DNA from: an uncultured Eubacterium sp. | GTDB lineage: Bacteria > Bacillota > Clostridia > Lachnospirales > Lachnospiraceae | NCBI GenBank assembly: GCA_910579145.1 | Contig: CAJTTQ010000068.1 | Coordinates: 1 to 13,603, forward strand | Length of the DNA stretch: 13,603 nucleotides | Reading direction: 5' to 3' | In this document: positions 1-6,495 of the stretch, piece after piece | Layout of the letters: each line of letters opens with the position of its first letter | How positions within the stretch are numbered: the stretch's first letter is position 1 | Position numbers and translations under genes: made by a program | Notes under the pieces: model-generated | Seen by the model: only the letters and a program-made list of their open reading frames with translations | What the model was told of the DNA's origin: nothing | Databases searched by the model: none

Positions 1-82
1 TTATGCCCAAAAGTCAAAACAAAATTTCTTTCTATTTTTTCAAAAAAACACTTGACTTTTTATTAGCAGGCTTTTCATTCAA

Positions 83-122
83 AATAAAAAACGCCTGTTA
101 GGAAATTTTCCCTAACAAGCGT
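83..122 (-). terminator. Rho-independent terminator of the cyclophilin gene
   Basis: Read on the minus strand, a 12-bp stem with one mismatch (arms at 122-111 and 102-91, 8-nt loop) is followed directly by a T-rich run (TTTTTTATTTT). It lies about 75 nt past the stop codon of the minus-strand isomerase gene, so it most likely ends that transcript. A second copy of the distal-arm complement at 127-135 can pair with 89-97 instead, giving an alternative fold. Confidence 0.85.
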
Positions 123-196
123 GGATCAGGCGTTTGGCCTAATATCAATTCAAATCATATCACGATAGATAAGATATGTCAAGAGGCTGCTCGATA

Positions 197-721
197 TCAA
201 ATTTTCTCCGGTTCCGGATAATCCACCCCGAAACATTCTACCGTCACGCGTTCCATGACCTGATCGTCGATCGGTTTGTCAGCATAATCGGTTGCTGTCT
301 CTGCGATACGGTTCACGACGTCCATCCCTTCGGTCACTTTTCCAAACGCCGCATACGCGCCGTCCAGATGAGGGGAGTCTATGTGCATGATGAAAAACTG
401 GGATCCGGCCGAATCCGGCATCTGCGAACGCGCCATTGAGAGGACGCCCGCCGTATGTTTCAGATTGTTTTCAAAACCGTTCATGGCAAATTCGCCAGGG
501 ATCTGGTATCCCGGGCCGCCCATGCCGGTTCCGTCTGGGCAGCCGCCCTGGATCATAAAGCCGTTTATCACGCGGTGAAACGTAAGTCCGTCATAGTACC
601 CTTTTTTTACAAGAGAGATAAAGTTGTTTACGGTATTTGGTGCGATGTCGGGATAGAGTTCTGCCTGGATGGAACCGCCTCCCGCGATTTCAAATGTTAC
701 GATTGGATTGTTTTCATTCAT
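197..721 (-). CDS. Peptidyl-prolyl cis-trans isomerase, cyclophilin type
   Basis: A 174-residue single-domain cyclophilin that catalyses cis-trans isomerisation of Xaa-Pro bonds and helps protein folding. It has no signal peptide or membrane segment, so it is probably cytoplasmic. The family core is intact: FHRVINGFMIQGG at residues 48-60 gives the catalytic Arg50, Phe55 and Gln58; GSQFFI at 106-111; and HLDGAYAAFG near 118-127. The position matching human CypA Trp121 is His118, as in many bacterial members, which usually means weak cyclosporin binding (family knowledge). The length is normal for PpiB-like proteins. The ATG at 721 is preceded by GGAAAGGA about 13 nt upstream, a slightly long spacing. 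The gene is transcribed alone, from its own promoter to its own terminator. The family assignment is secure; the cellular substrate cannot be told from sequence. Confidence 0.96.
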   Translation of the reverse strand: MNENNPIVTFEIAGGGSIQAELYPDIAPNTVNNFISLVKKGYYDGLTFHRVINGFMIQGGCPDGTGMGGPGYQIPGEFAMNGFENNLKHTAGVLSMARSQMPDSAGSQFFIMHIDSPHLDGAYAAFGKVTEGMDVVNRIAETATDYADKPIDDQVMERVTVECFGVDYPEPEKI

Positions 722-741
722 ATAAGTATGGATTCCTTTCC

Positions 742-762
742 CAGCCTGCTTTGATCAGGCTG
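742..762 (-). other. Small hairpin in the leader of the cyclophilin mRNA
   Basis: CAGCCTG at 742-748 and CAGGCTG at 756-762 form a perfect 7-bp stem with a 7-nt loop. It falls between the predicted transcription start (about 769) and the ribosome binding site on the minus strand. No T-run follows, so it is not a terminator. It may stabilise the 5' end or tune translation; this is inference. Confidence 0.4.
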
Positions 763-775
763 CTGTAATAGTAAA

Positions 776-804
776 AGTATAACGAAAAGAGGAAATTTTT
801 TCAA
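776..804 (-). promoter_or_regulatory. SigA-type promoter of the cyclophilin gene
   Basis: On the minus strand there is a -35 box TTGAAA (804-799), a 17-bp spacer and a -10 box TATACT (781-776). This is close to consensus with ideal spacing. The predicted start is near 769, giving a leader of about 48 nt before the ATG at 721. Confidence 0.75.
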
Positions 805-880
805 GCAAAACCTATGATTCTGTTGAAATTTGTAATTATCTTTGGAAGGATATGACAATAAAGTGAGGGGGAGGGTGTGC

Positions 881-1536
881 ATGCTGATGCGGAATAAGTG
901 TATGATACTTTTGGTTTTGCTTGTTATTGTCGTCGGGAGAGCGGCTTCCTGCAAAAAGGAGGTCTCGCCTGCGCCGCTTACTCCTGTGAGGGGGACATCC
1001 ACTTTAAACGAGTGGACGATCAGACACTTGAAATATCCGGTTTTGGTGAAGTGAGGGAAATTGATGACCAATACTGGTATGGGGACGGTGAAAAAAACGA
1101 ATATCAGAACCGAACGCTTATTGTAAAAGAAGGGATCATAAAACTCTCATTAGCGGGAACAAATTGGAGTATATGCAGCAAGTATTTCTTCCAGATTCCC
1201 TAGAAGAAATAGAAGAATCTTTTTGTGGACTTGATCATCTGCGGCGTGTGTCTGATTGGCCCGTATGTTTTTGGAGATGATATCCGGCTTGAAAAAATTG
1301 TTATTCCCGCTTCTCTCCGCCAGTGGGATCAATCGGTGATAGGTGCTGTCCCGGTTTGAGAGAGATTGAAAATCACTCCGGGTTAGTTTGTGAAGCGTAT
1401 CAGTATGACAAATGTATTACCGGAGGGGGCTGATATCCGATATTCTGCCAGTGAGGATATGTCGCATGCGTGTTATCTGCCGAACGGGATCGTAGAAAAG
1501 AGTTCTAGAATGGTGAAGAATCTGAGGTTTCAATGA
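881..1536 (+). pseudogene. Decayed LRR_5 (BspA-like) lipoprotein gene
   Basis: No frame is open across this stretch, but recognisable protein pieces follow one another in order in different frames. Frame 2 from the ATG at 881, with a purine-rich GAGGGGGAGGG about 7 nt upstream, gives a lipoprotein-like signal (MILLVLLVIVVGRAASCKKE). Frame 1 (about 990-1140) gives DDQTLEISGFGEV and TLIVKEGI, typical of the start of BspA-type repeats. Frame 3 (1150-1280) gives LPDSLEEIEESFCGLDHL, a clear LRR_5 unit. Frame 1 (1261-1356) gives VFGDDIRLEKIVIPASL, a second unit. Frame 3 (1365-1433) resembles the capping segment, and frame 1 (1387-1536) the tail. Stops are present at 1278, 1357 and 1384. Several indels are therefore needed, which points to a pseudogene rather than one frameshift. 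The intact parent would be a secreted surface protein. The family call rests on my pattern recognition. Confidence 0.6.
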
Positions 1537-1636
1537 ACGATCAGGACTGGATGGAAAAGAGGAAAGTTGTGGTTAAGTAGGGGAATGAACGAAATGTGTA
1601 GGAGGCAAAAGTGTAAGGTAAAATAATGTTTTCATA

Positions 1637-1666
1637 TTGATTTTTCCCCGATGTTCAGTATATAAT
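1637..1666 (+). promoter_or_regulatory. SigA-type promoter of the AlbA-type regulator gene
   Basis: TTGATT at 1637-1642, an 18-bp spacer and a perfect TATAAT at 1661-1666. The predicted start is near 1673, leaving a leader of about 70 nt that contains a GC-rich hairpin. This promoter occupies the first codons of the longer possible reading frame, which supports the downstream start at 1742. Confidence 0.75.
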
Positions 1667-1682
1667 ATCAATCAAGAGCACT

Positions 1683-1720
1683 CCCCCTGCTTTTGGCGCG
1701 CCACCGCTTTGGGCAGGGGG
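1683..1720 (+). promoter_or_regulatory. GC-rich inverted repeat in the regulator's mRNA leader
   Basis: CCCCCTGC at 1683-1690 and GCAGGGGG at 1713-1720 are a perfect 8-bp inverted repeat around 22 nt, which include the palindrome GGCGCGCC. It ends only 8 nt before the ribosome binding site AGGAGGG (1729-1735). No T-run follows (ATTAAAGC instead), so it is more likely a leader structure or a protein-binding operator than a terminator. Confidence 0.45.
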
Positions 1721-1741
1721 ATTAAAGCAGGAGGGAACAAC

Positions 1742-3385
1742 ATGGATTTAACCACTTTACAATCCATTTTAACTATAGGAGAAACTGCCGCAGTTGAGTT
1801 TAAACGATGCGGTAATGGAATCAGATCAGACACTTATGAAACCGTATGCTCTTTTTTGAACCGCTTTGGCGGGGATCTGTTCCTGGGCGTGCTGGATGAC
1901 GGTACCGTTTCAGGCATACCAGAAAAAGCGGCGTCTGAAATGATCAAGAATTTCATCAAAGTAGTGAGTAATCCCACCTTATTTTCTCCTGCTGTCTATC
2001 TGGTGCCGGAAATGATCCAATATGACGAGAAGCATACGATCATCCATGTCCATATTCCACCGAGTTCGGAGGTACACAGCTATAAAAAAGTCATCTATGA
2101 CCGTGTAGACGATGCAGACATAAAAGTAACTGCCACTGGAGCGATTGCTCAAATGTACATCCGTAAACAGGGAATATTCACAGAAAAGAAAATATATCCC
2201 TATGCGAAACGGGAAGATCTGCGCTTGGATCTGCTGCCGAAGATCCGGATCATGGCGCAGAACCACGCAGGTGGAACGCATCCCTGGACAACGATGGATG
2301 ACGCGGAATTATTAAAGAGCGCCGGATTATACGGCCGGGATATTGCGACAGGCGAGGAAGGCTACAATCTTGCAGCGATCATGCTGCTCGGAAAAGACGA
2401 TGTCATATTAAATGTGGCGCCGGCTTATGTTACGGATGCCCTTGTACGTAAAATCAATATTGACCGTTATGATGACCGTGAAGTCATTAAGACGAATCTG
2501 ATCGAGAGTTATGACAAGCTTATGGATTTCGGGAAAAAGCACCTGATGGACAAGTTCTTTTTAGAAGACACCGTGAATAAAAGCCTGCGAAATACCATTT
2601 TAAGGGAAATGGTCAGCAACATCCTGATGCACCGCGAGTTTTCCAGCAGTTACACAGCAAAATTTGTGATAGAAAAAGACCGCATGTATGTGGAAAATGC
2701 GAGCCGGGCAACCGCGGAAGGTTTTATTACAGTAGACAACCTGGAACCAAACCCAAAGAATCCGATCATTGCTGCATTTTTTAGAAACATTGGATATGCC
2801 GACCAGCTTGGTTCCGGCGTTCACAATCTCTTTAAATACAGCAAATACTATTCCGGACAGGAACCAGAATTTGCAGAAGGCGATGTATTTAAGATCATCG
2901 TACCATTAGATGATTCCTACTCATTTGATTTCAGTCCTGAAAATAAAAAAGAGGGCAAAAGTGCCGATAAAGTGCCGATAAACGCCGATAAAGGACCGGA
3001 AAGTGCCGATAAAGTGCCGGTAAATGCCGATAAAGGATCAAAAAGTGCCGATAAAGTGCCGATAAACGCCGATAAAGGACCGGAAAGTGCCGATAAAGTG
3101 CCGATAAATGCCGATAAAGGATCAAAAAGTGCCGATAAAGTGCCGGTAAATATCGATAAAAATATGAAACAGGAACTGTCAAAACAACAAAAGCAAGTGC
3201 TTCAATATGTAAAGCGTAATCAAACGATCACATCACACCAGGCAGAAAAGTTACTTCAGGTACAACAGAGACGTGCAAGAATGATCCTCGGAGAAATGAT
3301 GCGGCTGGGCTTGCTGGAAAGACAGGGTTCATATAAAAGCACGAAGTATGTAGCAAATGAAGAAAATTCAAAAAACGCCACCTAA
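1742..3385 (+). CDS. AlbA_2 / RecG-like ATPase-fold / winged-helix putative regulator
   Basis: A 547-residue protein of the family often annotated as 'ATP-binding' or 'putative DNA-binding domain-containing' protein. An N-terminal AlbA_2 (Schlafen AlbA_2) domain covers about residues 10-150, with VEFKRC at 18-23 and RFGGDLFLGVLDDG at 41-54. A GHKL-like HATPase_c_4 region follows around 280-390: LREMVSNILMHREF carries the E..N...HRE pattern, and GSGV is at 357-360. Residues 407-476 are five 14-residue repeats (SADKVPINADKGPE type). A winged-helix domain at about 480-540 (QQKQVLQYVK... RRARMILGEMMRLGLLER) closes it. The ATG at 1742 is chosen because AGGAGGG lies 6 nt upstream and the promoter covers the alternative start at 1637. 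The likely role is DNA- or RNA-binding regulation; ligand and target are unknown. The next gene begins 47 nt downstream and may be co-transcribed. Confidence 0.85.
   Translation: MDLTTLQSILTIGETAAVEFKRCGNGIRSDTYETVCSFLNRFGGDLFLGVLDDGTVSGIPEKAASEMIKNFIKVVSNPTLFSPAVYLVPEMIQYDEKHTIIHVHIPPSSEVHSYKKVIYDRVDDADIKVTATGAIAQMYIRKQGIFTEKKIYPYAKREDLRLDLLPKIRIMAQNHAGGTHPWTTMDDAELLKSAGLYGRDIATGEEGYNLAAIMLLGKDDVILNVAPAYVTDALVRKINIDRYDDREVIKTNLIESYDKLMDFGKKHLMDKFFLEDTVNKSLRNTILREMVSNILMHREFSSSYTAKFVIEKDRMYVENASRATAEGFITVDNLEPNPKNPIIAAFFRNIGYADQLGSGVHNLFKYSKYYSGQEPEFAEGDVFKIIVPLDDSYSFDFSPENKKEGKSADKVPINADKGPESADKVPVNADKGSKSADKVPINADKGPESADKVPINADKGSKSADKVPVNIDKNMKQELSKQQKQVLQYVKRNQTITSHQAEKLLQVQQRRARMILGEMMRLGLLERQGSYKSTKYVANEENSKNAT
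2960..3169 (+). repeat. Five in-frame 42-bp tandem repeats
   Basis: Units at 2960-3001, 3002-3043, 3044-3085, 3086-3127 and 3128-3169 each encode 14 residues (SADKVP-I/V-NADKG + PE or SK). Units 1 and 3 resemble each other most, and the GPE and GSK endings alternate, suggesting duplication of an 84-bp pair. Each unit is itself built from two or three copies of GCCGATAAA. The last unit has drifted (NIDKNMK). Because the period is a multiple of three, length changes keep the reading frame. The repeats form a charged linker between the ATPase-like region and the winged helix. Confidence 0.95.
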
Positions 3386-3432
3386 AAAGAAACGAATACA
3401 GACTGAAAAATGAAAAAGCAGGAGGAACGAAC

Positions 3433-4461
3433 ATGATCTACCCCCCATTTTTACAAAAAGGCCAAACGATCGGCGTCACCGCGACATCCGACGGAAACCG
3501 GAAACCGATGGATCTCGAACGGCTCGATCTGGCAAAGCAAACGATGGAACAGCTCGGATACAAAATCCTCGAAACCGAAAACGTCAGGCAGAGCGACGGA
3601 CGCGGGCGGAGCAGTACCAAACAGGAACGCGCCAGCCAGTTTATGGATCTGATCGTCCACCCGGATGTTAAAGCCATCTTTGCCGCCAAAGGCGGTGACT
3701 TTCTGATGGAAATACTCCCGTTGCTGGACTGGGATACCATCCGCCGCCATCCCAAATGGTTTCAGGGATTTTCAGACAGTACGGGTCTGACATACACGAT
3801 TGCCGTAAATTGCGGGATCGCCACCGTATATGGAAACCATTTTAATGATTTCGCGATGCAGCCCTGGCATCCGGCCGTGCAGGGAAATTATGACATCCTG
3901 TGTGGAAAAGGCGTGACACAACGAACATTTGACTGCTATGAGGATGGGTTTTATGACCGGGAGACGCCCGGCGACGGATACCGTGCGGACAAGCCGTGCA
4001 GACAGTACGCCGTGCAGGGCGGAAAGATCGTACAAAAAGCACATATGGAGGGACGCCTGCTCGGCGGTTGTCTCGACGTTCTTCTGAACATGGTCGGAAC
4101 TTCGTTCGATCAGACGGCGGAATTCGCCGAACGCTATAAAAAAGATGGGATTTTGTGGTATCTGGAAAGTTTTTCGCTGGACAGTGATTCCCTGACACGT
4201 GGGTTGTGGCAGCTCAAACATGCCGGCTGGTTTACAGGAGCAAGCGGTTTTGTCTTTGGAAGGCCGTGTATGTTCGAGAGCTTTACCGACCACAATTACC
4301 GGGAGGCCGTGGAAGTCATTTTGGATGAACTTCATGTACCGATCGTGTTCGAGGCGGACATCGGGCATAAAGCGCCGCAGTTTACAGTGATCAACGGGGC
4401 ATACGGGGTGTGGGAGTATGAAAATGGAACGTCGTCCCTTCAAATGAACATTACAACATGA
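3433..4461 (+). CDS. S66-family serine peptidase, LD-carboxypeptidase / MccF-like
   Basis: A 342-residue protein of peptidase family S66. Members cleave the L-D bond of murein tetrapeptides during peptidoglycan recycling (LdcA) or inactivate microcin C-type compounds (MccF). The Ser-Glu-His triad can be placed: Ser114 in GFSDST (112-117), Glu245 in WYLES, and His312 in DIGHKAPQ. The N-terminal part has the usual KGDFLMEILPLLDW segment leading to the nucleophile. There is no signal peptide, so it is probably cytoplasmic. The start is fixed by AGGAGG at 3420-3425, 7 nt before the ATG. It may share a transcript with the upstream regulator. A terminator follows about 100 nt after the stop. LdcA and MccF roles cannot be separated by sequence alone; the layout around Glu245 and His312 reminds me more of MccF-like members. 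Confidence 0.88.
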   Translation: MIYPPFLQKGQTIGVTATSDGNRKPMDLERLDLAKQTMEQLGYKILETENVRQSDGRGRSSTKQERASQFMDLIVHPDVKAIFAAKGGDFLMEILPLLDWDTIRRHPKWFQGFSDSTGLTYTIAVNCGIATVYGNHFNDFAMQPWHPAVQGNYDILCGKGVTQRTFDCYEDGFYDRETPGDGYRADKPCRQYAVQGGKIVQKAHMEGRLLGGCLDVLLNMVGTSFDQTAEFAERYKKDGILWYLESFSLDSDSLTRGLWQLKHAGWFTGASGFVFGRPCMFESFTDHNYREAVEVILDELHVPIVFEADIGHKAPQFTVINGAYGVWEYENGTSSLQMNITT

Positions 4462-4559
4462 ACGGCCTCACATAATTCTCCGGCATGAACCCCGGCCTTG
4501 AGTTTCACTTGAAGGTGAGATGCCGCAAAAGAAAAATGACAAAAAACGACATGATTTTC

Positions 4560-4600
4560 AAAAGACTCTTTTCGAAAAATGGAGAAGGGTCTTTTATTTT
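4560..4600 (+). terminator. Probable rho-independent terminator after the S66 peptidase gene
   Basis: AAAAGACTCTT at 4560-4570 pairs with AAGGGTCTTTT at 4585-4595 (11 bp, one G-T pair, 14-nt loop), followed by ATTTTGT. The T-run is partly inside the stem, as in A/T-flanked terminators. It separates the peptidase transcript from the sporulation genes. Confidence 0.65.
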
Positions 4601-4616
4601 GTCGCTTTATCTCGAA
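4600..4616 (+). promoter_or_regulatory. Possible pair of Spo0A boxes upstream of spoIIGA
   Basis: TGTCGCT at 4600-4606 (5/7 match to the 0A box TGTCGAA) and TCTCGAA at 4610-4616 (6/7) are in the same orientation and exactly 10 bp apart, one helical turn. They lie roughly 85-100 bp before the predicted start. In B. subtilis, spoIIG is activated by Spo0A bound to paired boxes upstream of the core promoter. Such matches are short, so this is tentative. Confidence 0.35.
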
Positions 4617-4661
4617 ATCTGTCTTTTGGTGGAGATAAATTATCCGCCCCCGTCTTCCTGT

Positions 4662-4695
4662 TTTGACAAAAAATTATTCATAAAGAGAGTATGAT
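4662..4695 (+). promoter_or_regulatory. spoIIG-type promoter with a 21-bp spacer
   Basis: A perfect -35 TTGACA (4663-4668) is followed by TATGAT (4690-4695) with a 21-bp spacer, too long for an ordinary SigA promoter. The B. subtilis spoIIG promoter is known for a 22-bp spacer and dependence on Spo0A-P, so the match is meaningful in front of spoIIGA. TTTGACA (4662-4668) also matches 6 of 7 bases of the inverse 0A box TTCGACA and overlaps the -35. The predicted start is near 4702, 43 nt before the ATG. Confidence 0.65.
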
Positions 4696-4744
4696 TGGTC
4701 TATGCAAAAGCAAACCGTGTATCACTATTATGGGAGCAGGCGTC

Positions 4745-5599
4745 ATGAAAATATATCTGGATATTTTTTTTGCGGTAAATTTTCTCATGAATTTACTCAT
4801 ATTGGAAATCATGAATATATTTTTGAAAAAACGCCTGGTGATCAACATGAGAAGTATCGCAGCAGCAGCTTTAGGCGCATTTTTTGCAGGGATTGTCGTC
4901 GTGAGCGGAAGCAGGGACCGGTTCGTGATATTTATCATCATGTATGTGCTCGTGAGCGGCCTCATGATGCGGCTCGCATACGGAAAAACGACCGTGGGGG
5001 GAATGGCAGGTTACATAGCAGGATATTATGTGTCCGGCATATTCACGGCGGGGGTTCTTCTGTTTTTGAAGGGGATCACGGGCATAAAAAATATTTCCAT
5101 AATATTTCTTTTGCTGTCAGCCATACTTATTTTATTTTTGATGAAAAAGATGCTTTTGTTGAGAGGCAGAGAGATGAATAACAGGCAGAACGTATTTCCT
5201 GTCAAGATAAGTTACAACGGAAAATGTGTAACGGGAACCGGATTCCTGGACACCGGAAACCAGTTGTATGAGCCGGTGAGCCGGGAAGGAGTTACGATCG
5301 TAGAATACAAACTGTTTGCAAAAATGCTGTCAGAGAAGGAGCAGGCTGAGTTTAGCAGGGCAATGCATGAAATGGAACCAGAAATGTTTGGCAGATTGCT
5401 TTTGCGATATATTCCATTTCATTCCATCGGAAAGGAACACGATTTTCTTCCGGGAGTCCGGGTGGATGATATGGAAATACAGGTCCGCGGGAAAGAGACG
5501 GTGCATACCGGAAAAGTCTGGCTCGGAATCTATGACCGTTATCTGTCAGCGGATGGTGGGTATGAAATACTGTTGAACGGTGGGATATTCAGGAAATAA
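4745..5599 (+). CDS. spoIIGA: SpoIIGA, pro-SigE processing aspartic protease
   Basis: A 284-residue membrane protease that removes the N-terminal pro-sequence of sigma-E at the sporulation septum, after a signal from the forespore (SpoIIR in B. subtilis). About five hydrophobic segments occupy residues 5-26, 36-54, 58-77, 84-108 and 113-137. The soluble C-terminal protease domain carries the catalytic motif DTGN, with Asp169 inside TGFLDTGNQLYEP. The family works as a dimer, each subunit giving one Asp. PFHSIGKEHDFLPG, a conserved C-terminal segment, is present. The ATG at 4745 is chosen because GGGAG (4732-4736) is 8 nt upstream; the longer frame from 4691 would begin inside the -10 box. sigE follows after 18 nt, as in other endospore formers. 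Confidence 0.95.
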   Translation: MKIYLDIFFAVNFLMNLLILEIMNIFLKKRLVINMRSIAAAALGAFFAGIVVVSGSRDRFVIFIIMYVLVSGLMMRLAYGKTTVGGMAGYIAGYYVSGIFTAGVLLFLKGITGIKNISIIFLLLSAILILFLMKKMLLLRGREMNNRQNVFPVKISYNGKCVTGTGFLDTGNQLYEPVSREGVTIVEYKLFAKMLSEKEQAEFSRAMHEMEPEMFGRLLLRYIPFHSIGKEHDFLPGVRVDDMEIQVRGKETVHTGKVWLGIYDRYLSADGGYEILLNGGIFRK

Positions 5600-5617
5600 C
5601 TTGTAAGGGGGATGTAT

Positions 5618-6364
5618 ATGTTTTTACGTTTGTCAATGCCAAATCGTTTTCAGTTTCGCATGCTTCCAGACTGGAAAAACGTGTTTTTTCATCAGGGAGG
5701 TGATATACACTACATCGGCGGAGCAGAGATCCTGCCGGCGCCGCTCGAGCCGGGTGAGGAAGCAGCATGTATCGAATGCCTCAGCGATGAAAACCCAGAG
5801 GCGGCAAAAAATAAGCTGGTCGAGCACAATTTAAGGCTTGTCGTGTACATAGCAAAAAAGTTCGACAATACGGGTGTCGGAGTAGAAGATTTGATTTCCA
5901 TCGGGACGATCGGATTGATCAAGGCGATCAATACATTCAAACCCGATAAAAACATAAAGCTTGCCACCTATGCTTCCCGGTGCATCGAAAATGAGATCCT
6001 CATGTATCTGCGGCGGAACAGCAAGATCAAACTGGAAGTGTCCATCGACGAACCGCTCAACGTGGACTGGGATGGTAATGAGCTGCTGCTGTCTGATATA
6101 CTGGGAACGAGCGAGGACATGATCTACAAGGATATCGAACGTGAAGTAGACATCAAGCTTTTGAAAAAGGCGCTGGAGACTTTGAGCGAGAGAGAGCGGA
6201 TGATCATCCATATGAGATTTGGACTTGACGCTTACGAAGGAGGTGAAAAAACGCAGAAAGAAGTCGCCGATCTTCTCGGCATCTCGCAGAGCTATATTTC
6301 GAGGCTGGAAAAGAAGATCATGAAACGCCTGAAAAAGGAAATACTAAGACTAGAAGGGATTTAA
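5618..6364 (+). CDS. sigE: RNA polymerase sporulation sigma factor SigE (pro-form)
   Basis: A 248-residue precursor of the early mother-cell sigma factor. The N-terminal pro-sequence (about residues 1-31, with the hydrophobic segment MFLRLSMPNRFQFRMLP) leads to HYIGGAEILPAPL, matching the region where B. subtilis pro-SigE is cut. Region 2 (about 70-134) includes NLRLVVYIAKKFDNTG, DLISIGTIGLIKA and KLATYASRCIENEIL. Region 4 (about 180-241) ends with the helix-turn-helix TQKEVADLLGISQSYISRL. The start at 5618 is preferred over the in-frame ATG at 5612, because AAGGGGG at 5605-5611 lies 6 nt before the former and abuts the latter. Co-transcribed with spoIIGA, which makes its activating protease. 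sigG, which follows in B. subtilis and many clostridia, is not here. Confidence 0.97.
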   Translation: MFLRLSMPNRFQFRMLPDWKNVFFHQGGDIHYIGGAEILPAPLEPGEEAACIECLSDENPEAAKNKLVEHNLRLVVYIAKKFDNTGVGVEDLISIGTIGLIKAINTFKPDKNIKLATYASRCIENEILMYLRRNSKIKLEVSIDEPLNVDWDGNELLLSDILGTSEDMIYKDIEREVDIKLLKKALETLSERERMIIHMRFGLDAYEGGEKTQKEVADLLGISQSYISRLEKKIMKRLKKEILRLEGI

Positions 6365-6373
6365 GGATATAAA

Positions 6374-6431
6374 AAGAAGCGGTAAGCCGGAGGAAATGTG
6401 ATTTCCTGCGATTTACCGTTTCTTGTTTTTG
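6374..6431. terminator. Bidirectional terminator between sigE and the Big_2 gene
   Basis: AAGAAGCGGTAA (6374-6385) pairs with TTACCGTTTCTT (6413-6424), 12 bp with one G-T, and an inner perfect 7-bp hairpin (AGGAAAT/ATTTCCT, 6391-6407) sits on top. On the plus strand it is followed by GTTTTTG. On the minus strand it is followed by TTTTTAT, so it can end both convergent transcripts. Confidence 0.85.
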
Positions 6432-6495
6432 CTGGGAGACGGAACCGCCCCCGGACTGTATCCTTGATGAATGATGCACCTTACACAGACGCGCT

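Noticed and set aside
9..60. 9-bp inverted repeat AAAAGTCAA / TTGACTTTT at 9-17 and 52-60
   Set aside because: The arms are AT-rich, 34 nt apart and at the window edge. They may be -35 boxes of promoters facing outward, but the matching -10 regions are missing or outside the window.
718..1071. Minus-strand open frame of 117 residues
   Set aside because: It overlaps the cyclophilin promoter and the opposite-strand lipoprotein remains, and its composition is not protein-like.
881..1203. Programmed ribosomal frameshift in the lipoprotein gene
   Set aside because: At least five frame changes and several stops would be needed, and I saw no slippery site with a following structure. Decay, or less likely sequencing error, explains it better.
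1637..1741. Longer N-terminus (35 extra residues) for the AlbA-type regulator
   Set aside because: The ATG at 1637 has no ribosome binding site and lies in the -35 box of a good promoter; the ATG at 1742 has AGGAGGG 6 nt upstream and starts the conserved domain.
2960..3169. CRISPR-like array
   Set aside because: The units are contiguous, with no unique spacers, and are in frame within a gene.
2931..3182. Minus-strand open frame encoding repeats such as ALYRHF
   Set aside because: It is the shadow of the 42-bp coding repeats. A period divisible by three keeps the opposite strand open. No start signal was seen for it.
3772..4443. Minus-strand open frame of 223 residues opposite the S66 peptidase gene
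   Set aside because: It has no family features, and the plus strand holds a complete, motif-bearing gene.
1742..4461. A complete new anti-phage system formed by the AlbA-type regulator and the S66 peptidase
   Set aside because: There is no nuclease, transmembrane effector or mobile-element context, and the pairing alone does not support a defence role.
4691..4744. Longer start for spoIIGA at 4691
   Set aside because: This ATG lies within the -10 box of the predicted promoter and has no ribosome binding site; the ATG at 4745 fits the family N-terminus.
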